NCBI GenBank assembly: GCA_020466095.1
Contig: CM035808.1
Span: 47,057,393 to 47,121,392 of the forward strand
Origin: Chlorops oryzae
Lineage: Eukaryota > Arthropoda > Insecta > Diptera > Chloropidae
Direction: 5' to 3'
Length of the DNA: 64,000 nt
Shown here: positions 1 through 12,958 of the stretch, piece by piece
Position numbering within the stretch: the stretch's first letter is position 1
Layout of the letters: each line of letters starts with the position of its first letter
The notes under the pieces: generated by a model
The model's input: only the letters and a program-made list of their open reading frames with translations
What the model was told of the DNA's origin: nothing
The model's database searches: none
Translations under genes and position numbers: made by a program

Positions 1-3000
1 CATTCATTTCTCAAAGCTTTTAAAAATTTTGTTCTTCCCACAATACGAAAAGCACAATGTTTAAGGAATGCTGTCGAGCAACATTTTAAGATGCTAATCT
101 CAAAAGTATTTATTGCAACCAAGCGTTCTTTTTTTTCGTTGGTTTTTGCGGTGTGGTTGTTATTCAACGAACAAATCCATCAAATGTCAGCGGCATTCGT
201 TGCTGAAGTTGTAAAATACAAATTGAAAAGATCAAGCAGAATTATTCCACAGAGTGATTTGTTTTTTCGTCTTCCAGATGTATTTTTTTTATTATTTTTT
301 ATTTGATTTTTATTTTTTTTAAGTTTTTTTTATGAAATGGCCATTCTGAGAAATTTTGAAATAATTGTGGCATGAAATCACAAAAAATTTCGCTTTAATT
401 TTTATTTCTTTTTGAAGCCTTTTTTATTAATTATTTTATTTTTTTTATTTTAGCTTAGAACAAAATTAGATTTTATCATTGGATCCAAGCTTAGCATTTT
501 TTATGTTTTCTAGTTTGCTTTTCTGCTCGATCATTTTCCATTGTAATTTCCCTCTTTTTCCTATTGTTTTGTTGTTTCCATGTTTTGCGTTTTACTTTCT
601 GGTCAAGTGAGTTTTCACGCAGCGAAATGGAACGAAAATCGAAAAAATCTCACGTTCGAAATGAAAAATATTGAGATTTACTTTAATTTTGAACTTTTTC
701 TAGCAAAAGGAATAATAAAGCATCACCTTAACTTGGAACTTTTATTGCTCCGTGAGAATCAATAGAAAGAAGATTTAAAACATTTTAACTTCTATGGCAC
801 GTGCCGAGGAAAGGAAAGCCACAAATTTATGTGCTTCCATGCAGGCCTCTAGTGGGAAGGAGATCGTGACAGGGCGACGGAGAGTGCACTAGTATAAGCG
901 AGGAAGCTCTTTAAGGGGCCCAGAAAGTGATTAGGCTTAAACGGACTCCTAGCTGTTCAGCTATGTGATGAAATGGAACCCTTGTCTATTAGTTGTTCTA
1001 TTTTTGATAATACCCAAAGAGGCTTTGAAAAGAAAATTTCCCCCACTCTCCAAATATCTCTCTACGAACGTGCACTTGTGTTTTCGGCTACGCACCCATT
1101 TCAAGTTTTTTACCCTCTTTGTTGGTAATACTAACGAAAAATTTTATACACCAAAAAAAAATAAAAAATATCAATGGAATCATACAATCACACAAGGTGA
1201 ATCCAATGAACGCGATCGCGGCCAGAAGGAGTGGCGATGCTTTGTGTGAGCAATCAAAACGCTCAATGATGTTCCTACTCATTCTCGACGTCAAAATGTT
1301 TCGAAGTCATTGACTTTTATCATCAAAAAACCCTAATAAAAAGGCTTTTTTTACTCGGGGGAATTCTCGGAAGGGGCTTCCCATAGATCGTACTATTTAA
1401 TTAGAACTCAAAATGGAGGCTAGATTTGACTAGTCGGGAGCATATATATACCAATATACTGCATTAAAAACGTATCTCTTTAAACACTCGATTTTTTTTT
1501 ATTTATTTTTTTTAACCCCTTCACGCTATCGATGAGAGGGGTTTTTACTAACTCAGACTTTGGCTATGGAATGTTTGACAATTTTTCTACCTTTCTGCTA
1601 TTTAGCCCCAAACGAGCGTGACTAATCAAAATTTCTTTGTCAAAGTAATATTTTCTAATCCCCTCTAGACTAGTTACATCGAGGTTGCACTGTAATCTGA
1701 TACTTTAAGCTAAATAAAACAAAATTCATACAATATAATTAACCCATTTAAGCTCAGAACAAGCATTCATATCATATCGGTTGTTGTTTATTATTCTTTA
1801 TTTATGTTTCTGTTTTCTTTTATCAATGAAAGTAGAACAGCTCAAGAAATTGTATTGATTGTATCGAAGCAAAAGGTTCTTTATTGATTGATCACTGCTG
1901 AATGTACCTACATACATATTTGCACGGTTTCGATAAACTCAATTGTGAAGAAGTTCCTCGTTATTTAATTTCATTAAATCTTTTTTGCCTTGTCAACAAT
2001 TAAATTGACTTATAAGGCAATTATTTCAGCATTTCAAAACAATTTCACAGTTTTTTAAAACTGATAAAATTCCTTTATCGATCCCCGATCGCAAAAAAAC
2101 TTAAGCCAAACAATCTACCTTGTAGGTGTGTCACATTCATTTGATGAAATGAATAATCTTTTTTCTAGCATGATATAATGATGTGCAATTTTTTTTCTCG
2201 CATATCATTCAATCAAGGTTTGAAACGATAATCTTCTCTTTGACATTGAAAATATTCGATTTGGATATTGAAATTTTTGAGCTTATAATTTAAGATGTAT
2301 TAATTTGAAGATTTAAAAGTCAAAAGATAAGAAATGATAGAGGGGTGGTAGAGAAGGAAAAGTGGTAGTAATACTTTTGAACTTGAATGTTAACAGCTTC
2401 GTTTGAGCGATTTTATTGCAACACTATAATTTTAAGCGTCTTTAAAAATATTTTTTTTTAAATTATGAAATTTTTTCGATTTATTTTCATTATTTCGCAA
2501 ATATTTAGTATATGAATAACACTGAAAAAGTGCTTGAAAATGTTAGTTTGATTAATTTTGAATGATTTAGAAAAAGATGAATGTCTATCAAAGGTAAACG
2601 ATGGAAAGGGTATAGACAGGGTATAGGCATCCCCCCTGAAAGCGAGTTGATTTTCGGATAGGTTCTACCTTAAGACTCTGAATAAGCAGATTGTTAGCTT
2701 CCTATTGCGCAATGTCCTTGTAATATCCTCCAAAAATCATTTTGAGCAAACCCCTTTTTCAACATATAACGTATGGTCAATGAAATTTGGACAAAATTCC
2801 AAAAAGCCCCAAATCTTATAAATTGCATATATTCTTTTAGTTTTTTTTATTTTAAAGAAGGTTACATGTTTCTTCTTAATGCAAAAAACAAAAAAAAAAT
2901 CGGGCCACATTCGTGCCGAGGAACTTTAAAATTACTAAGATAGAAATATTAAACAAATGGCGACTGATAGGCAATAAAACAAAGAATTAAAAATAATAAT

Positions 3001-3239
3001 AATTTTACAAGAAAAAATTTCCCTTAAAAATAAAATAAAAATTAAATAAGTTTTTTCAGTGTGTTCCCGTTTTTGCGCCACTTTTTGGATATTTTCAAAA
3101 AATACGATACAAATACAAATATTTTTAAAATTTTAAAAAAATTTAAATAATGAAAAAAAATATCAGAAATCATTAGAAGCTCAAAACTTTTGAATAAGGA
3201 CAAGAAAAATACACGTTAAAGTATAATATTTAATAGGCG

Positions 3240-3400
3240 AACTCCAACGCTTTAAAGGCGTATGCAGGTGGTGGTTTTTGGGGTTCGAACCCCCTCCTAA
3301 ATGCGAGGAGTCACAAAGGAACACGACAAAGTAGTCTTGATATATTTTTTTATTCCTAAAACCCCTCTTGAAATAACGCAATGGATCACAGAAAATTTTT
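3240..3400 (+). repeat. Dispersed repeat, single diverged copy of the 7.2-7.6 kb unit
   Basis: It shares the order of blocks seen in the tandem array at 7207-7580: a GGTTCGAACCCC block, then a 'gag..tcacaaaggaacacga' block, then a 'gatata' and 'cccctc' stretch. The GGTTCGAACCC block matches a polymerase III B box, so the repeat may be tRNA-derived, but I see no convincing A box. Confidence 0.5.
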
Positions 3401-3589
3401 CCTTTCAAGGAAGCCACACAGCCGTATGGATCTTTTAATTTACTGCATCCCAAAAGTGCATATAAAAGGAAGGAATTTAAGTTAAGATACAATCATTTGG
3501 CGAAAGGAACAAAAGAACCAAAATTTTGTAAATCAACTTTTTCGTATATGACTGCATTTTACTGGAAAACCAATAGAAATTCATATTGA

Positions 3590-3797
3590 TAGGTTCGGAA
3601 GGTTAGGTTTGTGTGGCTGCCACCAAGGGTGACACACTTAGGCGCCAAATGGGCCCGTTGTGATGCCACATATAATGGGAAAACAAAGAAAATCTGAATC
3701 TGAAAAAATGACACAAAAATCCACGACCCCAGCTGAGAGTTGAACCAAGGGCCTCTTGCTTCGTAAATTACCACCTCAGCCAACTACGGCTCAGAGG
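3590..3797 (-). repeat. tRNA-derived SINE
   Basis: On the minus strand the head reads like a degenerate tRNA. An A-box-like TGGCTGAGGTGG is followed about 35 bases later by a B-box-like GGTTCAACTCT, matching the spacing of an internal polymerase III promoter. The rest is an unrelated body. It is not a functional tRNA: no clean cloverleaf can be drawn. Confidence 0.6.
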
Positions 3798-4616
3798 TCG
3801 ACTCGGAACTTGATTAAGAATAATATAAATTTATAAAAAAAAAAACCTAATTTTTTATGCTTCGAAAGGGATTAGATGCTTGTTCAAAAAATGCGAAATT
3901 TTGATTTGTGCCGATTTTGTGATTGGTGAGCGATATAATGAATTTTAAATAAAAGTCTTGCTACTTTTTTTTGAATGAAGTCGATTTGTTCAGATTAAAA
4001 TCAATTTTTATGAAACCTAATCGCTGAAAAATACTATTTCACAAATCATTAAAATAAAATTTAAAAAAAAAACACCCCGAAAGCAATCATTTAAAGTTGA
4101 ACAGATGCTTCGAAAGCATTGTCTCCAAAGTTATGCAAGCTCTGAAATGTAGTTTTATATTTCCAAAATATTTCGACTTTAAATTGAAATCCAATTGAAA
4201 ATGCATGAAATCCGAATGACCCACTAAATCTGCATATTTATCCGTCCAATCGAATTAAAAATACGCTAAGCAAGTTCAATTTTTTAACCGCAACAAAAAT
4301 AAATACAACCAAAATATACACTCGAATCTAATCAGCGACATCAAGTTCAGGTTTATCATCATCATACATACATACATAAGTTCGCTGCTCAAACAACAAT
4401 GAACTAAAGAAAACCAAAATTTATGAATGCATCAACTTAAAAGTATACAATGTCATAAAAATGAACAGCTCGGAATTTATTTGTGAGATTGCAAAATGAA
4501 TTGTGAGAAAAACATATCTATCCAACAAAAACAATTTTCACACACACACACACACACTCGCAGACCCCACCTCTGATACTTACAACGTTTACACTATGAA
4601 TTTCATTTCCCTACAG

Positions 4617-7600
4617 CCATGATAACGTTATGCCCATGATACCGCTCGGTCTGAAGGAGACAAAAGAAATCGACTTCATGGATACATTTTCCGATTTCAT
4701 ATTGGAACACTACAGCGAGGAGCCATCAATGTATATAGATGCGATCGCTGACATCACCGACACCAGACAGGTAAGGGGGGGAGGCGGAAAAATAGCCATG
4801 AAGCTTTGACCTCGTCGCAATTCGAGGCACAATTCTAGACCATTATTATTCCATGCAATATTTCATTTCTCTTGTGTGTGTTTTTTTTTTTTTTTTTTGG
4901 TTAAAGGCCTCCAAGACGCCGTCACGCGATGCCCAGGGTGTCGCATTGCTCTTTCGCTACTACAATTTATTGTACTACGTCGAGAGGAGATTCTTTCCGC
5001 CGGATCGAAATTTGGGTGTCTATTTTGAGTGGTACGACTCGCTGACAGGTATGAGCACGCACGCACGCATGCATGCATGCATTCATTTTAGAAAATGAAA
5101 TGAATGATAGATAGACAGAAAGAAGAAATGCTCTCACTATGTTGAGAGATAATATGTTGGGATAATTAATCATTTGGAGCGTGTTTATTTTTCTTAGGTG
5201 TGCCATCGTGCCAGCGCACGATTGCTTTCGAAAAGGCATGTACGCTGTTCAATTTGGGCGCCATTTACACACAGATCGGTGCGCGTCACGATCGGACGAC
5301 GGAAAAAGGTTTGGATGCTGCCGTCGATAGTTTCTTGCGGGCAGCGGGCGTCTTCCGTCACATCTACGATACATTCACCAATGCGCCATCGATGGATCTG
5401 AAGCCACAAGTTCTCGATGTGCTCGTTTCGTTAATGCTATCACAAGCCAGAGAATGTCTTTTCGAGAAATTGCAATTACAAATCGAATCGTTGGGACTAA
5501 CCGAATCGAGTCATGTAAGTGAAATACATAGTCAGAATCCTAACAAAGACGTCGACGTTCGATTCTTAAGTCTTTCGTTTTTCGCTTGAATATTGACAAC
5601 TCGACGTTCGTTGCTTAAATCTTTCGTTTTTCGCTTGAATATTCAAAAGTCGACGCTCGTTTCTTAAGTCTTTCATTTTTCGCTTGAATATGGAATTCTC
5701 ATTGGAGCTCATTAAAAAAACAAAACAAATATTTTACAGCTTTTCAAAGATTTGGCCGGCGAAGCTGCACAATTAACACTGGAGTACAATGAAATGCACA
5801 AAAATATACAAGCGAACGACACACACACATATCTGCCAGAGTGTTGGGCCGGTCTAGTGCCACTCAAAGCGGAATTCTACAAGGGTAAGCGATGAAAGGC
5901 CATAAAAATTTTCAAAAGAAGATTTTCGCGCGCCCCCCATTTTCTCGTGAATATTCCGTTTTTTTTTTTCTCTCCCAACTGAAAAATAAAAAATGGAAAT
6001 TCTTCTCTGAAGATAATCAAAAAATCATGACATATCAATTCCAATGCCATTTCGAAACACTCACGCTGAGCTTCTTTAACCCATTTCCGTTCCGACAGCT
6101 CTGGCGCATCATTATGAGGCGCGTAGCATCGATGCGGCCGTGGACAAGACATCGTTGAGCACGAAAAAGAGTCAGGTAACCTCCACCCTCTCGCACGGCA
6201 CGGCGAACGAGTCATTCATCGGCAATGCGAGGGAGGCACTGCGCGCCGCCGCCGACGATTGTGCGGGTGAATGTGGCGGCGAAGGTGCCAGTGCTGCTGC
6301 ATGCAAACGCGCCCATCTGAAGGAGGCGCTCGCTAGTCATGAAGAAACGCAACGTCTGCAGCGCATGTGTCGGTATTTGAAGGTGAGTCGGAAAGCACTT
6401 GATTGCCATGAAACGATCAAGCGATCAAACGCTCAAACGGCCAAACGGTGAAGCGATCTATCGATGGAACGAAGAGCAATTGATGGAATACAGATGATGA
6501 CTGTTTTGGTATTCGATTGTTGTATCATGGAACATCATAAATTGCTTGCACTGGCATGTCATGGCATGAACTGTTGTCGTTGTTGTTTTTTTTTCTAATT
6601 TATTTTTATTTATTGCCATGGCATATTGAATGATTATTGTTTACATATAGGCAGAGGTGTGCATGACGGGGTTTTTTTCAAACTCATTCCTTCATAAATA
6701 TTAGGAAAATCAATAGCACCTGGGTTTGTTTGGGGCTTCAAACTAGTGATGCCACGAATATTCGGCCACTATTCGGTATTCGGCCTATTCGGCGTCATTT
6801 TTCAGTATTCGGTATTCGGCCGAATAGTTAAAATATTCGGCCGCATACCGAATAGTAGAAATAACTTATTAAAAAAATCAACACTAACTACAAATTAAAT
6901 TTTTCTCACAATAACGTAAAAAAACTTAATTAACGAGAACTAAAAATACAGCAGATTTGCATTTTATTCTTTAGAAATATTAAATGTACGCTAGCTTCTT
7001 CTAAATTTTCTTCGAAAACATTATAAACAGTGGGCAAATTTTTCAGCGGCAGCTTTTGTCTTGACTCCAGCTAGTCGCGAGTAGGCCCAAGCTGTCTTTA
7101 CTACGTGCCGAATATTCGGTTGCCGAATATTCGTTATTCGGCCAAGAGGTTGACCGAATATTCGGTATTCGGTATTCGGCCCAATCCACTATTCGGGGCA
7201 TCACTACTTCAAACTCATTTTCGCCCATAAATATGAGCAATCACAAAGGAACACGAGAAAATAATCACGACATATAAAAGATACTTCCCGAAATACTTAG
7301 TTTTCTGCTCACGCACATGGGCTATCCTGGGGGTTCAAATCCCTTTTCCCCCATTATTATGAGCAATCACAAAGGAACACAAGGAAATACTTACGATATC
7401 TATATAAAAGATGTCCTCCGAAAATAATTTTCTTCCAACGCACGTGAGCTCACCTGGGTTCCATAGCCCCCTCATAATCATGAGCAAAATAACAAAAGAA
7501 CACGATAAAGTCATCATAAGATATATACTTATATGTATATATAAGAGACCCCTCTAAAAATATTTTCCTGTCTGCGCACCTGGCCACAGTTGAGGCTTTT

Positions 7601-8775
7601 GAACAAGAAAACGCTCGGATGACACCAGCGATTACAATGACGCTGCATTTGCATGTTATTGACCGTTTTTTTTTTTTTTAATTTTTATTTGAGTTTGAAG
7701 AATTTTTCAATGGATTTATTTAAATTCTTCGTAGAACAAAACATCGCTCACGCAAGTCATTAGGGAGGCCTACTATAAAACGCAAGATGAATATGAAAAA
7801 TTTGACGAAGAATTACCAGTTAAGGCGATCGATGACGAATTCGAAATACTCGACGTGAGCGTTGAAGGTATGAAGCCGCCGCTGCTGCTGCTGCATTCGA
7901 GTTCTAAATCCGTTGAAAAATGTTTCACTTAAAGAATTTTTTGCTCTTAGCCGCGTCGAAATTCACACTCACACTAACCGGCCCCGATTTTACGTCGTAC
8001 AAAGTTGAAGATCCCTTTCGACGCTTGGGGCCAATTGCTGTTTTCTCGGCGCGTCGTCATTGGACTGCACCACGTTGCGTCCGCCTGCAGAAGGGAACAA
8101 GTCTATACGATATCGAGGGTAATCACTATCATTGCCATTGTCCGACAGCGCATGAAGGACACGAAGTTGGCTGCGGTCTATATAAAGAGGAAACAGAAAG
8201 CTTCGGCTTTCATGTGCGTGGCGAGGCGCCCGTAATAATAGCACATGTGGACATCAACTCTTTGGCGGATGTAAGCGTCGCTTTTGATCTTCTTTTGTGA
8301 TTATTTTTTGTTTTTGCTCTTCTTTATTAACTAATCAACTTCCCTGCAGTTGGGCGGCATTAAGGAGGGAGACTTTATTGTCGAAATAGCCGGCATCGAT
8401 GTCAAATGGTATTCACATCAGCAAATAGTCCGTCTAATACAGTCTTGCGGGTCAACACTCGAGCTGAAAGTCATAACTCCAATGGATCGTAATTATTTAA
8501 AGGTATATTTTTTTTTAATTAGTACTTTTTCAGTACAAAAAAAAAACAAAAAATAACTTCTGGAATCGCCTTAGCCCCTCTCATCGAAAGGATCGATTTC
8601 GGCACTATCCGCTGCCAGTTCATCGGGCGTCTCATCGGGCTCATCGAGTCCGACTGGAACGACGACAAAACCAAAATTGCGTTGTAAATCGACGCCAAAA
8701 AGCCGATTGGGGAGCCTTTCCTCGAGCTCATGGAATCCATTCCGACGAACGCCGAGTCTGGCGAAAATATTCTAG
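4617..8775 (+). CDS. Rhp: Rhophilin homologue, 3' nine exons (BRO1 + PDZ), partial
   Basis: A Rho-binding scaffold homologue; Rhophilins bind GTP-Rho through an N-terminal HR1 domain and join it to cytoskeletal partners. Exons: 4617-4770, 4907-5048, 5198-5514, 5740-5884, 6099-6382, 7735-7867, 7951-8270, 8350-8502, 8575-8775 (stop TAG). All phases join without a stop, giving about 615 residues. Exons 1-5 carry the BRO1 domain: [14 protein letters not shown] near the start, then [29 protein letters not shown] and [12 protein letters not shown]. Exon 7 has the family motif [22 protein letters not shown] domain spans exons 7-8, from [15 protein letters not shown] to [19 protein letters not shown]. 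The tail is Ser-rich and ends [14 protein letters not shown]. The HR1 exons are not visible. A Cys/His-rich insert precedes the PDZ. The intron at 6383-7734 carries a hAT MITE and tandem repeats. The family call is strong; the last exon's acceptor (ccttag) was chosen because it keeps frame and yields the conserved-looking tail. Confidence 0.92.
6744..7206. mobile_element. hAT-type MITE with ATTCGG subterminal repeats
   Basis: A 463-bp element in a Rhophilin intron. The termini are TAGTGATGCCACGAATA and, on the other strand, TAGTGATGCCCCGAATAG. It is flanked by a perfect 8-bp duplication CTTCAAAC (6736-6743 and 7207-7214), the hAT hallmark. Many ATTCGG/CCGAAT repeats crowd both ends. There is no transposase coding. 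Without the element the host sequence reads as a normal unit of the local tandem repeat, which confirms the boundaries. Confidence 0.88.
7207..7580 (+). repeat. Tandem repeat, 121-126 bp period, about three units
   Basis: The anchor 'atgagcaatcacaaaggaac' starts at 7233 and 7359, and in a diverged form at 7480, giving periods of 126 and 121. Each unit also has a 'ctgggggttcaaatccc'-like block resembling a tRNA B box and a 'tataaaaga' block. A further partial unit (6658-6743) lies left of the hAT insertion. A single dispersed copy is at 3240-3400. Confidence 0.75.
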
Positions 8776-9068
8776 CGTTAAGAATACACACGCAAAAATG
8801 CACAAAAATGCGAAAATTGTAAATTCATAAAAAAAAAAAAATATTCATAAGAAAATTTATAGTGGCCATTTCTTTAAGCACGAATACAAAAACAAAAAAA
8901 AAAAAAAAAGGAAAATTTAGAATAATTTTTTTAAGTGTAGGAATTAAGTTTTTGTAAAATACTTTTTTTTGAATTACTTTTTTAAGCGATTTTAAGTGCG
9001 TATATTTTGGGTTCGATTTCTTTTATTTCTTTTGAAAATTTCGTTTGTTTTCCTCTTTTTGGGAAAAT

Positions 9069-9074
9069 AATAAA
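9069..9074 (+). promoter_or_regulatory. Candidate polyadenylation signal of the Rhophilin gene
   Basis: An AATAAA hexamer lies about 295 bases after the Rhophilin stop codon, in an AT-rich 3' flank. It is the most plausible signal by position, but the hexamer is common by chance in DNA of this composition. Confidence 0.3.
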
Positions 9075-9504
9075 AATTGTAAGTTTTTTAAGAAAATGAA
9101 AGGAGCATATATTCCATCACACATACAAAGACCATAATAGTCGCGTAGGGTTTGGAACTTTTTGTGAAATATTAATCAAGTTTAAGCCGTAGTGAAAAGC
9201 TAAAAAGAAAAAGAATCTTAAATCAATATGTTTCCAGTTCTTCTTCTTTTGTTTTCCCAAGGCGATGAAAGGATTTTACTTTAAAACTAATAATATAAAA
9301 CAAAGTGCTTCCCAAACAGAGAAAAAATATTATGTAATATAATTACCAACAGACCTAAGCTATTTTTTTTTCTTTGAAATTTAAGGAAATATTTGTAAAA
9401 AAAACAAATGAATTTGAGATATCGAGAAAGCAAAATTTTTTCAATAAGGGTTTTCACACCGACTCAGGTTACTCGATGGTTTTTTACTCCTTGAGTTATA
9501 CAGT

Positions 9505-9701
9505 CCGATTCTAAATATTCCATGAAGTTTTTTCCCTGGATTTGAAAAGAATATCCCCCTGTTCTAAGCAGATGGAGAAGTGGATATAAGGGTAGAAAGA
9601 ATTTTGAAAATTTTTTTTTGCAAAAACCATCACACTTCGATTTTCTGCGTGGAAAAGTTTCTAGGGAATTAATATCCGTGGAATAATCATTTAGAATCGG
9701 C
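9505..9701. repeat. MITE, GATTCTAAATATTCC family, copy 1
   Basis: Terminal inverted repeats begin CCGATTCTAAATATTCC on the left and CGATTCTAAATGATTATTCC on the right (opposite strand). About 197 bp, no coding. The same family is seen at 21741-21950 and 44906-45089, with end fragments near 14653 and 15450-15484. Confidence 0.6.
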
Positions 9702-10766
9702 GTGTAATTTTTAAATTTCTTTAAAGATCTTAAGAATGAAGTAAATAATCTTTCAAAACTAAAAAATGGGAATGTGTAAGAAACTTTCAAAGGACTCGAA
9801 CCGGTGTGAATACCCCAAAAATAATTTCCTCCACGCGAGGGATAAAAAGAAATTTTTCCCAATAAATTATATCAAAATTTTTACGAAATCCCCATTTGTT
9901 TCTATTGTACTAAAAAGGGAATCGCCGACTTAACAGACCTATGTGGAACTAACAACCGGAAAGACGGTCTGAATCGACGTCAGCACAATTTCGAAACTAA
10001 GGCTGCTCCATCACTCTTAGTTCATTATGTTGAGTAAAACTCTAATTTCAGGAGATGCCAAAAGGGATCGAAATCGACCTCCCAGGGGTAAAAAAAAAAT
10101 TTTTATAAAGGGAGTGCCATTAATACTAATTACTGTTGGTCCTGCTTGTCAGTGAAAATTGTGATTTTTCAGACTATTTTCTTCATTCCATACTAGAAAA
10201 GGGTCGATCTGAGATATTTTGATTATCGACAGCCAACAGTCATGGGACCCCGTCTCAAAGGAAATGGATATTGATGGTTCTTATCAACGTAAAAACTGGT
10301 ATTCATTTCATATACTTTGACATTAACCCTTTAATACATAATGAACACGTAATTTTAACGATTTATAGCGATGTTTTAAATAATAAACTCTATAAATCTT
10401 TAAAACTTTGTATGGCTAAAGGGGTAAAAGATGATAAATCATTCAAATACTTACCTTTAATTAATAATTTAGTTATGGTAACTTTCGTTGGAAATCGTTT
10501 AGAGATCTGCCATCAGTATATAAGATATATTGACAGTTATTTTAATTCCTGGTTTCCAATAGTACAGTTATTCCAGTGCAACAATGCCTGCATACATTCA
10601 ACCCAGCCAAACATATAGGGCCAGTTTCAATCAATTACACATTCGATTGTAAATGGTTCCATATAATTGCCTGTGCTGAACATTTGCACAGGAATTGCTG
10701 CTCTATTGTAAGCCAAGCTTTACACTTCTCAATACAGTTGTAATATTGATTTTTTTTTTTTAACTA

Positions 10767-10921
10767 CAGTAGAATCCGGATATAACGACCCTCAAGGGAC
10801 CGATGAAACTTGGTCGTACCAACCGGACGACGCACAAATGAATCCAAATTTGAGGTTGCATTTTCGACGCTAAAAAACTGTTCGTCGTTATAAGCGAGGT
10901 CGTTAAATGCGGATTCTGCTG
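10767..10921. mobile_element. pogo/Tigger-like MITE
   Basis: A 155-bp element flanked by TA on both sides. The left end reads CAGTAGAATCCGGATATAAC and the right end, on the opposite strand, CAGCAGAATCCGCATTTAAC. CAGTAGAA-type termini with TA duplications are typical of the pogo/Tigger branch of the Tc1/mariner superfamily. No coding remains. Confidence 0.72.
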
Positions 10922-11915
10922 TATTTTCAGTTGTTCTGCTCTTCATGAATCACTTAATAGTCTTCTCCCACCCATTGACATTGAAAATGCGGAACTGTTG
11001 AGAAAAACTTTCCATAGACCTTCTTCTTTATTCTTATAGTTCTTACTTAATTATAATTAAATTTTTCATTAAATTATCAAATGAAAATGATTTAATGAAA
11101 TGATATCTTAAATAGATATAAAACATATATGTTCTTTAAAATCGGACTTCCGTCACTAGAATATTAATCTATTAATCCCATTCGATAGGCTAACGCGCAA
11201 GTTTCTCGTTTAAATTTTTTTTCAGAATTTTTTTTTTTCAAATGCTTCCAATTGACTTGGCATTTTGTTCAAATTTATTTAATTTTTTGTGTTTTTTATT
11301 TTCTCTTATTTTTGGGATAAAGATAACATTTAAAAACAATTTCCAAAAAAGACAACATTAATTGTGAAATTTCAACAGATTATATTCGCAAAAAACACAG
11401 TCTCTATGGTGTGCATCAACTATGTCTGCGTTAAAATGGAAAAAGAGATTAACTGAAATAACAGTAATAAAATATGACATCAAAAAATTTGAGTTCACGA
11501 CATTTTCAACTATAATCTAGATTTGCTAAGTTATTATTTTAATACTTCTTTGAATGACGTCTCTTCTTTCTATCTCATTTATTTTTTTCAATTATTTGCT
11601 TTTCTTTTATTTTTCCAATTTGATTTTAAACACACATACATGAAAGAGTGCTGCAAGGATATCAGCATACAAAGGTATTTCGTTTTATGAGCTTCTTCAG
11701 TGAATGGAACGAGAAAAAAAGATAAAAGAAAAGAAGAGGAGAAAGAATGGCAAAATTGAATGGAAAAGTAAAAAGAAATAACATAGGTCGACAATTAAAA
11801 GGATTCAGTGAAACGACTTTCTTAAAAGACAAATATACCACTTCGAGTCTAATACACCCTTAGTTTGTTTAAAGCTTCTCTGTGAAATGAATTTCGAATG
11901 GTTGTGAATTTTTTG

Positions 11916-12787
11916 CGTATGGCAGGGGGGGGGGGGTTCAAAATGCACCCCTGAGGAGTTATAAGGGAAAGAAAGAAATTTGCAGTTGTTTCAGAAAAAA
12001 AAATTGTCTCGCCTCAACGTTTGTATCCAAGACAAAAATTTTAATGCAGTTCGACAGAGAATTGTCAGACCTTTCTAGGCGTATAAAATAGTCTTACACT
12101 TTATTGCAGCTTCAAGGGTATTTGATCCTTCAAAGTCAAAATTTAAAAATTTTTTAAACAGTTTTTGACTTTGAGAGCCATTTTGGTATGAAAAAGGTCC
12201 TATTAACACCCAAATTTTTTATTTTATTCAAAATGCTGAATTGATTTCCTTTAATTAGGTACTCCATATGTCTAATAAATTTTTTGAAAATAAGATGAGA
12301 AAATGAAATATCTAAATGAACATCTATCCGTTTGCTATCAATGAAGTCGAACTTATTAGATTTGATACAGCAAAACTAATAAGTTCATTTAGATATTTAT
12401 TTTTCTCATCTTATTTTTAAAAAAGTTATTAGACATATGGGGTACCAAATTAAAGGAAATCGATTTAGCATTTTGAATAAAATAAAAAATTTGGGTGTTA
12501 ATAGGACCTTTTTCATACCAAAATGGCTCTCAAAGTCAAAAACTGTTTAAAAAATTTTTAAATTTTGACTTTGAAGGATCAAATACCCTTGAAGCTGCAA
12601 TAAAGTGTAAGACTATTTTATACGCCTAGAAAGGTCTGACAATTCTCTGTCGAACTGCATTAAAATTTTTGTCTTGGATACAAACGTTGAGGCGAGACAA
12701 TTTTTTTTTTTCTGAAATAACTGCAAATTTCTTTCTTTCCCTTATAACTCCTCAGAGGTGCATTTTGGACCCCCCCCCTGCCATACG
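11916..12787. mobile_element. Foldback element: long hairpin with 405-bp arms and 8-bp TSD
   Basis: The left arm 11916-12321 is nearly the exact reverse complement of the right arm 12383-12787, with a 61-bp spacer. Both ends read CGTATGGCAGGGGGGG inward. An 8-bp direct repeat ATTTTTTG flanks it (11908-11915 and 12788-12795), so it moved as a unit. There is no open frame of note. The 8-bp duplication suits hAT or P-type transposition, but the termini match neither well. A transcript through it would fold into a long double-stranded RNA. Confidence 0.88.
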
Positions 12788-12958
12788 ATTTTTTGTTAGT
12801 TCTGACCCCCTCTATCAGCTCCCGACTGGTTGACCATCACAAACGGAACACCCTGTATATTCTCCAAGGTATGTGCGCAATATTAGCTGATCCATTTGTC
12901 AACTTGTTTTTCTTGAAATTAGCCCTTTTCGTTGGTCCATTCGTCAACCGGATTTATA

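Larger units (their letters stand above)
1..4616. other. Non-coding region upstream of the first visible Rhophilin exon
   Basis: The DNA is AT-rich with no exon I can support. Short open frames here have no recognisable domain. Because the exon at 4617 begins in the middle of a codon, at least its right end must be intron of the Rhophilin gene. It holds a tRNA-derived SINE at 3590-3797, a diverged copy of the repeat that is tandem at 7.2-7.6 kb (3240-3400), and a CA run near 4541-4557. A GC-richer patch at 785-960 looks like old repeat DNA but I cannot place it in a family. Confidence 0.6.

Noticed and set aside
785..960. GC-richer patch as a missing 5' Rhophilin exon
   Set aside because: All frames have stops or no HR1-like heptad pattern, and no splice pair fits the phase required at 4617.
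9464..9862. 132-codon frame on the minus strand
   Set aside because: It covers MITE copy 1 and changes character at the MITE border, so it is not a gene.
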